From assembly GCA_003531115.1 (NCBI GenBank), contig DQHT01000012.1, positions 2,982 through 19,153 on the forward strand: 16,172 bases of DNA. Reading direction: 5' to 3'. The notes beneath the pieces were generated by a model. The model ran no database searches. It worked only from the letters and a program-made list of their open reading frames with translations, and had not been told where the DNA came from. Of this stretch, positions 6,869 to 15,078 are shown piece after piece; the first letter of the stretch is position 1; each line of letters starts with the position of its first letter. The position numbers and the translations under genes were made by a program. The stretch comes from Bacteroidota bacterium. GTDB lineage: Bacteria > Bacteroidota > Bacteroidia > UBA8524.

Positions 6869-9800
6869 ATGAACCTAAACCCAAAATGCCTTTTATTTTT
6901 CAGTTTTTGTCTGATGCTTTGTGTCGGATCTTCTTTTCAGTCCCTCAGAGCCAGTCACGTTACCGGTTCAGATATTGAATATATCCAATTGGATACGGGC
7001 ATTTATCAGGTCCGAATTAGTATTGTATGGGATTGCAACGGAATTTTACTGGATCCGGATAGTTTTCTTGTAACGGCAAATGGTGTTGAATTGGTCTACT
7101 ATTTCGATACCAGTAACCGGATTAGTCGTAAAGATATCACCGGAATTCCACCACATTGTCTATACCAAAGCCGTTGTGCGGGATCAAGTTTTCAATATGG
7201 ATTTGAGGAACATGTTTTTTTAGATACCATTGACCTTCGCGCATATAGTCAATGCGAATGGGAAATATCCTGGGGCCAATGTTGCCGTAATGGAAATATT
7301 ACCACTGGGTCGGCTAATCAAAATTTTTACAATTCTGCCATGCTGAACAAGTGTGTCATGAATTCTTCCCCTCAATTCAGCACAACACCGAGGATTATTA
7401 TCTTTTATAATCACGATATGCGTATTTCTTTCAGGGCTAATGATCCTGATCATAAGGGGGATTCACTTTCCTACCACTTAGTTGCAGCTTTGCAGGATTC
7501 AGGACAAGCAGTTACCTATTCAGGAAATTGGACGCCCATAAGACCACTGAGTTTTTTCGGATTTCCAAATTATAACCTAGGCCTTCCTGCCGGCTTTCAC
7601 CTTGATCCGGTAACCGGCCAGATGTCCTTCCGACCAACCCAGATCAATCAGGTTTCCGTTGTATGTGTGGAGGTAAGGAAATGGAGAAAGATCAATGGTG
7701 TGGATTCATTGATCGGGAAGATCCGAAGGGATATCCAGATGTTTACGATCAATTATCCAAATAATTTTATCCCAACCATTGACAGCCTCCCAAGCGAATA
7801 CGAAATATGCATCAAGGATACATTTTGTTTTACGATGACCACCTATGACTGGGATAGCATGGATAGTACCTATATTTATTACTATGGCGACATTCCGGAT
7901 GCCCAATTTACAACAACCAATGGCAGTGAAAAACATGCAAGGGGCACCTTCTGCTGGGCACCGATCCGGGCAGAAATATCTTCCAAACCGTATATTTTTT
8001 CAGTAAACGTCTGGGATGATGTGTGTTCGCTTGCTGGACAAACCGAAATGACCTTCAGCATCTATGTCCGCGACTCTGTCGACGGGGTCAATGTGGATGC
8101 CGGACCTGATATCATTGACAGTACAGGGCTTGACAGTTTTTATGTGGAGGGAAGTTTGATGGATTATTCCGGACAAGCCCTTTTATGGACTACGAGTGGA
8201 GATGGGGTTTTCCGCTTTGAAGACAGCCTGGGGACTTATTATATTCCGGGATCTCTGGATAAAAAAAACTGTTTGTATGAACTGTATTTAGAAGCTATAG
8301 ATTCCACTCCGTGTCTGGGGAATAGTAAGTTGAAAGATACCCTTTTGGTGGAACAGCAGATCAGCGACTTTGATGCTGGTCCTGACAGGCTTGTTTTCCC
8401 GGGTGATACCTTTTCGATCCAGGTAAATGCCGATACAGGGAGAGCATGGAACTACCAGTGGAGCACAAGTGGCGACGCCTGGATAGAAGATAGTCTCTTC
8501 CTATTCTCCCGTTTTGCAGCAGGAAATTCCGATCTGCTTTTCTGCCATTTCTATTTGATCCTTCAAGCGAATTCCTGTGATACCTTATATGATACGGTTT
8601 GGGTGGAAAGGGATTTCCTTCCAATGGATGCCGGAGTAGACATTTTTACCTTAAATACGGATAGCATCGCTCTTCAGGCAATCCCCTCTGTCGCTTATCA
8701 GCAACACGGCTATTGGCGAAGCACCGGATCGGGAAGTTTTTCGGATAGTCTCGATCCGAAGGCCATTTATTTTATGGATTCGAACGATTGGAGTGCCTGT
8801 TTACTTCAGTTTATCTGGGAAGAAATTCCGGCATCTTTTTGTAGAATAAATGCCGATACCATAGAAGTACGGACTGTTTTTACCGGACTTAATGCCGGGC
8901 CGGATCAACAGCTAGATCTGGATGATACCGTCTTTTTAGCGGCAAGTCCGCGTGTGGGTAAGGGGCCTTTTGGCGAATGGAAAACCCTCGGAACTGGTTC
9001 GTTTGAGGATGTCTCTGATCCCGATTCCTGGTACTTGCCTAGTGCCAGCGATAAATCATCGTGCAGAGTAATTTTACTTTGGACCTATCCCTACCCAACG
9101 TGCAGCCAGGAACAAGACAGCCTTATTATCCGGTTCAATTATGTTTACCCGAACGCAGGAGCCGACCAGCAAATTTTATTTGGCGACACCCTATACCTGA
9201 ATGGGAATATGCATGGGCCGGGAGCTGCACCTTTTTATTGGACCAGTACCGGCGACGGTACCTTCAGTGATAGCCTTGATCCGCAGGCACAGTATTTTCC
9301 GGGACCTCAGGACTGGATCAATTGCGGTTCCCAACTGATCCGGAACCTGCCTTATGTGCTTTGCGGCGGACAAAATGATACCCTGATATGGACGCGCATT
9401 CCGTTTGTATTAAATGCAGGAACCGATATCCGGGTTTATGAAACAGACTCCGTAAAACTCGCTGCTGACCTGATTGAAAACGGCAGGATAAGCGGCTGGT
9501 GGAGCACGAAAGGAACCGGGACTTTTAGCGACAATTCAGATCCTCAAGGCTATTATTATCCAGACCTGACGGAACAACAAAATTGCAGCGGCCGGCTCTA
9601 TTGGAATGCACCTTATTCGACATGTACCCCTGAACGCGATTCCGTTGATTGGAAACGCCTCGTCGTAGCTATTGATGCGGGCCCTGACCAAAGCCTCCCT
9701 ATTGGTTCAACCATTACTTTGCAAGGAAAAAGTTCGGCCAAACGGGTGGTCTGGGAAACAAATGGTTTTGGCAGGTTTTTAGACAGCTCGTCCAAATCAA

Positions 9801-10450
9801 CCCTCTATTATCCTGATTCTCTTGACTTTCCCTTATGTAACCTCAGGTTTTACCTGAAAGAAATTGAACAGTTATGTGAATTGCAAAGCGACAGTTTGAA
9901 GGTAGATTGGAAGGAAGAAGGTATATCCATAAAAGGGTTGAATTATGAAGCCTGTTCGATGGATAGTATTGAAATTGTTCTGGAAGGGAACAGCAAGCTC
10001 AGTTTTAACTGGGAAAGCAATGGAAGTGGAAATTTTTACTATGATTCCTTATTTAGAAGATGGATCTACCTGCCTTCCGATGCGGACTTTCTTACGGATC
10101 AGATAAAAATAAAAGTGACTGCAACAGGCTACTGTTTTCAGGAATTGGATTCAATATTTGTCCTCATTTCCAACAGAGATCGTTGGAATATGCAGGCACA
10201 TTCTAATGGACCGATCATCGCCTACCCAAACCCATCCCGAGATTGGGTTACAATAGACGGGGATTGTCCGGTTCATGTGGTAAACGCAATGTTGTATGAT
10301 ATGTTGGGAAGAGAAATTCAACACTGGCATATACAGGAATTACCCTTCGTTTTGAGTATGGAAGCCCTGGCAAGTGGCGTTTATCTTTTACGGGTAGAAT
10401 TGGAAAATGGCAGGGTGGAGCTGATTCCACTTACCAAATATGCACATTAA
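6869..10450 (+). CDS. Large T9SS-exported protein A with Cys-rich N-terminal domain and seven Ig-like repeats
   Basis: A predicted surface or secreted protein of 1193 residues. The signal peptide is about 1-28 (hydrophobic core LLFFSFCLMLCVG, cleavage near LRA/SHVTG). An N-terminal domain of about 270 residues follows, with the signature CEWEISWGQCCRNGNITTG (129-147) and the stretch FFGFPNYNLGLPAGFHLDP. A cadherin-like module spans about 305-400 (ARGTFCWAP, PYIFSVNVWDD). Seven Ig-like repeats start with (D/N)AGxD at 410, 502, 587, 675, 762, 849 and 936, each with the pattern W-x-S/T-x-G-x-G-x-F, then DS, then YxP, and one Cys pair. A degenerate eighth unit covers about 1019-1100. The last 79 residues (YPNPSRDW, GVYLLRVE) form a type A T9SS sorting domain. 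I chose the ATG at 6869 over the in-frame TTG at 6854. The stop is 3 bp from the converging exchanger stop. The protein is a close paralog of the 11449-15015 product. It is probably adhesive or structural; no enzymatic motif is seen. Confidence 0.92.
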   Translation: MNLNPKCLLFFSFCLMLCVGSSFQSLRASHVTGSDIEYIQLDTGIYQVRISIVWDCNGILLDPDSFLVTANGVELVYYFDTSNRISRKDITGIPPHCLYQSRCAGSSFQYGFEEHVFLDTIDLRAYSQCEWEISWGQCCRNGNITTGSANQNFYNSAMLNKCVMNSSPQFSTTPRIIIFYNHDMRISFRANDPDHKGDSLSYHLVAALQDSGQAVTYSGNWTPIRPLSFFGFPNYNLGLPAGFHLDPVTGQMSFRPTQINQVSVVCVEVRKWRKINGVDSLIGKIRRDIQMFTINYPNNFIPTIDSLPSEYEICIKDTFCFTMTTYDWDSMDSTYIYYYGDIPDAQFTTTNGSEKHARGTFCWAPIRAEISSKPYIFSVNVWDDVCSLAGQTEMTFSIYVRDSVDGVNVDAGPDIIDSTGLDSFYVEGSLMDYSGQALLWTTSGDGVFRFEDSLGTYYIPGSLDKKNCLYELYLEAIDSTPCLGNSKLKDTLLVEQQISDFDAGPDRLVFPGDTFSIQVNADTGRAWNYQWSTSGDAWIEDSLFLFSRFAAGNSDLLFCHFYLILQANSCDTLYDTVWVERDFLPMDAGVDIFTLNTDSIALQAIPSVAYQQHGYWRSTGSGSFSDSLDPKAIYFMDSNDWSACLLQFIWEEIPASFCRINADTIEVRTVFTGLNAGPDQQLDLDDTVFLAASPRVGKGPFGEWKTLGTGSFEDVSDPDSWYLPSASDKSSCRVILLWTYPYPTCSQEQDSLIIRFNYVYPNAGADQQILFGDTLYLNGNMHGPGAAPFYWTSTGDGTFSDSLDPQAQYFPGPQDWINCGSQLIRNLPYVLCGGQNDTLIWTRIPFVLNAGTDIRVYETDSVKLAADLIENGRISGWWSTKGTGTFSDNSDPQGYYYPDLTEQQNCSGRLYWNAPYSTCTPERDSVDWKRLVVAIDAGPDQSLPIGSTITLQGKSSAKRVVWETNGFGRFLDSSSKSTLYYPDSLDFPLCNLRFYLKEIEQLCELQSDSLKVDWKEEGISIKGLNYEACSMDSIEIVLEGNSKLSFNWESNGSGNFYYDSLFRRWIYLPSDADFLTDQIKIKVTATGYCFQELDSIFVLISNRDRWNMQAHSNGPIIAYPNPSRDWVTIDGDCPVHVVNAMLYDMLGREIQHWHIQELPFVLSMEALASGVYLLRVELENGRVELIPLTKYAH
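8096..9922 (+). repeat. Seven tandem Ig-like coding repeats in exported protein A
   Basis: The repeat starts, by the AGxD motif, are 92, 85, 88, 87, 87 and 87 residues apart. Shared elements in order are (D/N)AGxD, a short hydrophobic strand, W..(S/T).G.G.F, a (D)S(x)DP turn, Y(Y/F)P, a Cys, an aromatic strand, a second Cys and D(T/S)(L/V). The second repeat is the most divergent and has a single Trp-rich substitute for the GxGxF turn. The repeats differ enough that DNA-level recombination between units should be rare. Confidence 0.85.
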
Positions 10451-10453
10451 ACC

Positions 10454-11398
10454 CTAAACCTGAGATTCTACTACCTTTAAAAGGAAGATAAAATACAGCA
10501 GGATAAACAACATGCCTTCCCAACGCGAAATACGCTTGTCATGCGTGATCAGGTAAAAGAACAAGGCCGACGCAACCATTACCGGCAGTGCTAAATGCAG
10601 CATTTCTGAGGGTACCTGAACAGGGCCGAAAAAGCTGGCAATAGAGGGAACCATCAAACAATTGAACACGCTGGACCCAAGCACGTTGCCGATGGCCATT
10701 TCAGCTTTCCCCTGACGAATGGCGGCCACATTTACTACCAGCTCAGGCAGGGAAGTACCGATCGACAGGACAGTAAGGGCTACAATAGATGGTGGTACAT
10801 CGAGCGTAACAGCCATCTCGCTGAGTGAAGAGATGGTATAATCTGCCCCAAAATAGATTCCGAGACAGCCTGCAATGATCCATAATAACTGGAGCCAGGG
10901 AAACTTCTCTTTATGCTCGAGATCCATTTCCTGTTGCGGGGAAACGACAGCCTCAGTTTTGAGCAGATAGATGCTGAAAACCAGAAAAATGATGATGCCA
11001 ATAACCGATTCATGCCAGTCAATTACACCATCATAGGCAAATAAGGTAAAGGCAAAGATGCTTCCAATTAGGTAGTGCAGGTCAATAAAGATATACTTGC
11101 TGGAGAGGTGGATATCAACCCGGTGAACCAAAGCAACAACCCCGGTAATAAAGAGGATATTTGAAATATTGGCACCAAGCACATTGCCCGTTGCTACTTC
11201 GGAAACACCATCCCTTACCGAAAATATGGCAGACACCAGTTCGGGAAGCGAGGTACCGATCCCTACAATAAAAATCCCGATAACCAGAGGAGGAAGGCCA
11301 AAAAAGAGCCCGATTTTTTCTGCAGCGCTCGTAAATATCCTTGCAGAAAAAATAAGGACAGTCAGGGCAACACTAAAGATCAAAAAGGGTACTACCAT
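10454..11398 (-). CDS. Calcium/sodium antiporter, CaCA superfamily (YrbG-like)
   Basis: An inner-membrane cation exchanger of 314 residues, almost entirely hydrophobic, with about ten predicted membrane segments in two inverted halves. The two alpha repeats that bind the ion are clear. Alpha-1 is GIGTSLPEL (46-54) with GNVLGANISN (71-80). Alpha-2 is SIGTSLPEL (212-220) with GNVLGSSVFN (237-246). A hydrophilic loop with charged residues (about 148-166) joins the halves. The family exchanges Na+ (or H+) for Ca2+; the actual ions here are not shown by the sequence. The ATG at 11398 leaves only 50 bp to the start of the divergent gene at 11449, so the two promoters must overlap. The stop lies 3 bp from that of the converging gene, with no terminator hairpin between them. 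Its position between two paralogous secreted-protein genes is noted separately. Confidence 0.95.
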   Translation of the reverse strand: MVVPFLIFSVALTVLIFSARIFTSAAEKIGLFFGLPPLVIGIFIVGIGTSLPELVSAIFSVRDGVSEVATGNVLGANISNILFITGVVALVHRVDIHLSSKYIFIDLHYLIGSIFAFTLFAYDGVIDWHESVIGIIIFLVFSIYLLKTEAVVSPQQEMDLEHKEKFPWLQLLWIIAGCLGIYFGADYTISSLSEMAVTLDVPPSIVALTVLSIGTSLPELVVNVAAIRQGKAEMAIGNVLGSSVFNCLMVPSIASFFGPVQVPSEMLHLALPVMVASALFFYLITHDKRISRWEGMLFILLYFIFLLKVVESQV

Positions 11399-11448
11399 GA
11401 ATACAGTATCAAATCAGTGCGAAAAATACGATATTGTAGAACCAAACC

Positions 11449-14400
11449 ATGAAGAAAGCCGGAATTCGTTCAATTGTCGTTGGTATTTTATTTCTTTTGG
11501 TTTCAAATCCATCGAAAGGACATGGGCCACAAGCAGAGATTACATACCGTTGGCTGTCTTCCGGAAAATATGAGTTTACCATTAAGGCTATTCACGAATG
11601 CAGTGGATTGCCCTTGTCACAATCGAACCTCACCGCGAGGTCAACCACGGGAGGGAAAGTATTTTCCATATCCAGCCAAACATTGGTCAGCGTGGTGGAT
11701 GTGTCAGGGATTTCTCCCAATTGCCCGGATCAAAGCAATTGCAGCGGGGGATCTTCACCCTACGGGTACGAACTGTATACGTGGACTGCACTGGCTGACT
11801 TTACATCATACAGCGAATGTGAGTGGACTGTTTCCTGGGAGCAGTGTTGCCGTGATGGAAATATAACAACCGGTCAGTCAGGAGAAATTTTTTTTACCTT
11901 TACCAAACTCAATACGTGCATTCAAAACTCTTCTCCGGTATTTGAGTCATTGCCCATACGTTATGTTTGTTATAATCAATTTGTTGGACCGAGTCAAAAA
12001 GCTGTAGATCGTTATGATCTAAACGATTCGATTACCTACCACCTGGTAAATGCTTTAACAAGTGCCACAGCATCTTGTACCTATTCCGGGAATTTTAGTC
12101 CTACCCGGCCTCTTACTTTTTTTGGTTGGCCAAATCAAAATCTTTCTAGTCCGGCCGGATTCCATCTCGATCCAATAAATGGTGTCTTTCAATTCCGGCC
12201 CACCGGCTTGAATCAGGTTGCAGTGATCTGTATGGAAGTCAAAGAGTGGCGACGTATCAATGGTGTGATGACCCATATCGGATCCATACGGCGCGACATG
12301 ACGGTTGATATCCTTAATTGTGGTTCTAGTCCAAATAATAATCCATCCATTCAATCCATATCACGGGAACAGGAAGTATGTATCAAAGATTCCTTCTGTT
12401 TTGATATTCAAACCACTGATCCGGATGGAGATACAACCGTAATTTACTGGGATTCCACCGTTCAGGGGGCGAAGTTTTATACGACCAACAAGCAGCAAAA
12501 ACATGCCAAAGGAACTTTTTGCTGGAAACCTTTAAACCACGCTGTTTCGGATACTCCCTATTATTTTGCGGTAACGGTTTATGATGATCGATGTCCATTT
12601 AGCGGACGCTATACCACGACCTTTAAAGTATTCGTTCGCGACTCAGCGGATGGTCCTTCTGTAGATATTGGTCCGGATATTATCGATAGCACAGGATTAG
12701 ACAGCTTTTATGTGCAGGGTACGCTTAATGATTATGGCGGACAAGCCCTACTATGGACGAGTAGCGGGGATGGGGAATTTCAGTTTCCGGATAGCGCAAG
12801 CAGCTATTATTTCCCGGGCGAGCTCGATAAAAAAACCTGTTCGTATTCCCTAATGCTGGAGATCAAAGACCCGACACCTTGTTTGGGCGACAGCAAACTG
12901 ATCGATACCCTGGAAGTGAGCAATGTGCTCAAGAATTTTAATGCCGGTCCTGACGCCCCGTTTTTTCCATCCGATACCCTTACTCTAAACGCTTCGGGTG
13001 ATACAGGGAGGGCATGGACTTACCGGTGGATCCCGAATGGGCGGGTATGGATAGAAGATAGTTCATCCTTTGCAACCCGAATTCTTCCCGGGGATTCTGC
13101 GGTATATGGATGTGAATTTGAGCTGGTTTTAATGGCCATGGCATGCGACACCCTTTATGATACGGTTCGTTATTCAAGAGCTTTTTTGCCTATCGATGCC
13201 GGTCCGGATCAACCTGTTCTATTCGCGGATAGCATTTCCCTTCATGCCGTTTCGACTTCTTCCCTTCAAAAAGGTTATTGGCGTAGCAATGGCGCCGGAT
13301 ATTTTTCGGATAGCCTTTCTCCGAATAGCGTCTACTTCCTTGCGTCTCACGACGACTACGCTGCCTGTGAACTGACATTTATCTGGCAGGAATTGCCCGC
13401 AGCACAGTGCTTTGTGAATGCCGATACCGTTTTGGTTTCTACAGTCTTTACAGGTCTCTATGCCGGTGCTGACAAAAACCTCGATCTCGATGATACGGCT
13501 GTCATTTTAGCAAGTCCGGTTTTCGGCTGGCCAGTTTTTGGTCATTGGCGCAGCCTTGGCGATGGGGCATTTTGGAACTCTACGAACTTTTTGACCTTCT
13601 ATTATCCCGGACCCGGAGATAAAGCCTCTTGTGAGGTGGCTCTTATTTGGTCCTATCCTTATCCCGCATGCAGTTCGGAGGAGGATACCATGCTTATCCA
13701 TTTTAATTATGCCTCGGCACAGGCAGGTATGGATCAGCAAATCGCTTACGGGGATACCTTATACCTGATGGGAAGTCCCTCAGCACCCGGAGCGGAACCG
13801 AATTTTTGGTCGACCTTGGGCGACGGACAACTGGAAGATAGCCTCGATCACCAAAGCGCCTATTATCCGGGACCACTGGATTGGGAAAACTGCGGAGGAA
13901 CTTTGGTGATCCATGCTCCCTACCCCCAATGTGGAGGAGGAACTGATACCCTGAACTGGAACCGCCTGCCTTTTGTATTAAATGCCGGAGCAGATATGAC
14001 CACAACAGCCGACAGCTTTCCCGTGATGGCTGATCCCATAGATGGGGGCAAGGTAGCAGGATGGTGGAGCAGTGTGGGTGATGGCTACTTTAAAGACAGC
14101 AATTCGGTTTCATCCTGCTATTATCCCGGTCCGTTAGAAACAAAGGTTTGTGAAGGAATCCTCTTTTGGAATGCCCCTTATTCCGTTTGTACTCCTGAAA
14201 AGGATACCTTGAAATGGCAAAGGGTGTCTATTCCGGTTGAGGCTGGTTCCGATCAAATTATTCCCCTATTTCAGGATATCATTTTAAAAGGGAAAAGCAC
14301 GGCACAGCAGGTTCGCTGGGAAACCAACGGCTCCGGCCGCTTTTTGGACAGCTCGTCAAAGGCAACCGTTTATTATCCAAGTCCCCTGGATTATCCATTG

Positions 14401-15015
14401 TGCAGCCTCAATTTTGTGTTACGCGAATTGGAGCAGCAATGTGGTTTGGGTATGGATGATGTGAATGTTAATTGGTTAGAAGAAGGAATAAAGATCGAAA
14501 AGCTGCGCTACGATCCCTGTTTTATGGATAGTATTGAGATTGTGTTGAACGGGAATATGGATCTTAATCTTACTTGGACAGGCAACGGTTCCGGTAATTT
14601 TTATTACGATACCACAGCCTCAAAGTGGTTTTACATTTTGTCTCCTGATGATTATTCCCTTGGTATATTTCATTTTAACGTAGATGCTAAGGGATATTGC
14701 CTTCAAACCCGGGATTCGCTCATATTGATAACCAGCTTTTTTGGTGATTATCGCGAACATGCAAATTCCATAGGTCCAATTAAGGTTTACCCCAACCCAA
14801 GCACCGATTGGCTAACCATTAACGGAACTTGTCCGGTAGATGTCGTTTCTGTTAAAGTGTACAATATGCTCGGACAGCAACTCCAAAACTGGCCGATACA
14901 GGAATTGCCCTTTGTATTTAGTGTTGAGTCGCTGGCAACGGGAGTTTATATCCTGCATATTGAAATGAAGAACGGAAGGGTGGAAAAAGTTCCTGTCACG
15001 AAATTTCAGAAATAG
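11449..15015 (+). CDS. Large T9SS-exported protein B, paralog of the 6869-10450 product
   Basis: A predicted surface or secreted protein of 1188 residues. The signal peptide is about 1-24 (KK, then IVVGILFLLV, cleavage near PSKG/HGPQ). The N-terminal domain carries CEWTVSWEQCCRDGNITTG (124-142) and FFGWPNQNLSSPAGFHLDP. A cadherin-like module spans about 305-398 (AKGTFCWKP, PYYFAVTVYDD). Seven Ig-like repeats begin at 406, 498, 583, 671, 758, 845 and 931, matching the paralog one for one. A degenerate eighth unit follows at about 1014-1096, then a type A T9SS sorting domain from about 1109 (VYPNPSTDW, GVYILHIE). In the last 75 residues I count 45 identities with the paralog. The start of the mature protein lacks the (S/T)HVxGS motif found in the other two family members. 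The next family gene begins 63 bp downstream on the same strand, so the two may be co-transcribed. No catalytic motif is recognised; an adhesin or cell-surface role is inference. Confidence 0.92.
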   Translation: MKKAGIRSIVVGILFLLVSNPSKGHGPQAEITYRWLSSGKYEFTIKAIHECSGLPLSQSNLTARSTTGGKVFSISSQTLVSVVDVSGISPNCPDQSNCSGGSSPYGYELYTWTALADFTSYSECEWTVSWEQCCRDGNITTGQSGEIFFTFTKLNTCIQNSSPVFESLPIRYVCYNQFVGPSQKAVDRYDLNDSITYHLVNALTSATASCTYSGNFSPTRPLTFFGWPNQNLSSPAGFHLDPINGVFQFRPTGLNQVAVICMEVKEWRRINGVMTHIGSIRRDMTVDILNCGSSPNNNPSIQSISREQEVCIKDSFCFDIQTTDPDGDTTVIYWDSTVQGAKFYTTNKQQKHAKGTFCWKPLNHAVSDTPYYFAVTVYDDRCPFSGRYTTTFKVFVRDSADGPSVDIGPDIIDSTGLDSFYVQGTLNDYGGQALLWTSSGDGEFQFPDSASSYYFPGELDKKTCSYSLMLEIKDPTPCLGDSKLIDTLEVSNVLKNFNAGPDAPFFPSDTLTLNASGDTGRAWTYRWIPNGRVWIEDSSSFATRILPGDSAVYGCEFELVLMAMACDTLYDTVRYSRAFLPIDAGPDQPVLFADSISLHAVSTSSLQKGYWRSNGAGYFSDSLSPNSVYFLASHDDYAACELTFIWQELPAAQCFVNADTVLVSTVFTGLYAGADKNLDLDDTAVILASPVFGWPVFGHWRSLGDGAFWNSTNFLTFYYPGPGDKASCEVALIWSYPYPACSSEEDTMLIHFNYASAQAGMDQQIAYGDTLYLMGSPSAPGAEPNFWSTLGDGQLEDSLDHQSAYYPGPLDWENCGGTLVIHAPYPQCGGGTDTLNWNRLPFVLNAGADMTTTADSFPVMADPIDGGKVAGWWSSVGDGYFKDSNSVSSCYYPGPLETKVCEGILFWNAPYSVCTPEKDTLKWQRVSIPVEAGSDQIIPLFQDIILKGKSTAQQVRWETNGSGRFLDSSSKATVYYPSPLDYPLCSLNFVLRELEQQCGLGMDDVNVNWLEEGIKIEKLRYDPCFMDSIEIVLNGNMDLNLTWTGNGSGNFYYDTTASKWFYILSPDDYSLGIFHFNVDAKGYCLQTRDSLILITSFFGDYREHANSIGPIKVYPNPSTDWLTINGTCPVDVVSVKVYNMLGQQLQNWPIQELPFVFSVESLATGVYILHIEMKNGRVEKVPVTKFQK
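12664..14481 (+). repeat. Seven tandem Ig-like coding repeats in exported protein B
   Basis: The spacing of the AGxD motifs is 92, 85, 88, 87, 87 and 86 residues, almost identical in order to the series in protein A. Repeat 1 begins DIGPDIIDSTGLDSFYV, nearly the same as repeat 1 of A. Each unit keeps the paired Cys and the W..(S/N).G.G.F core, except the second unit, which is divergent in both proteins in the same way (TGRAWTYRW here, TGRAWNYQW in A). Confidence 0.85.
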
Positions 15016-15078
15016 ATTATTCTCTATCAGGCAACCTTAACTGACTTTTTCAAGTCTTACCTTCATAAATTCCCCACG

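Noticed and set aside
10474..10486. CCTTTAAAAGG as a terminator for the converging pair at 10450/10454
   Set aside because: The arms leave almost no loop and there is no T tract; it also lies inside the exchanger coding sequence.
13157..13375. Small plus-strand frame inside exported protein B
   Set aside because: It is out of frame with well-conserved repeat motifs and has no signal of its own.
15043..15056. Small hairpin (GACTT-TTTC-AAGTC) between proteins B and C as a terminator
   Set aside because: The stem is only 5 bp and is not followed by a T run, so termination is unlikely.
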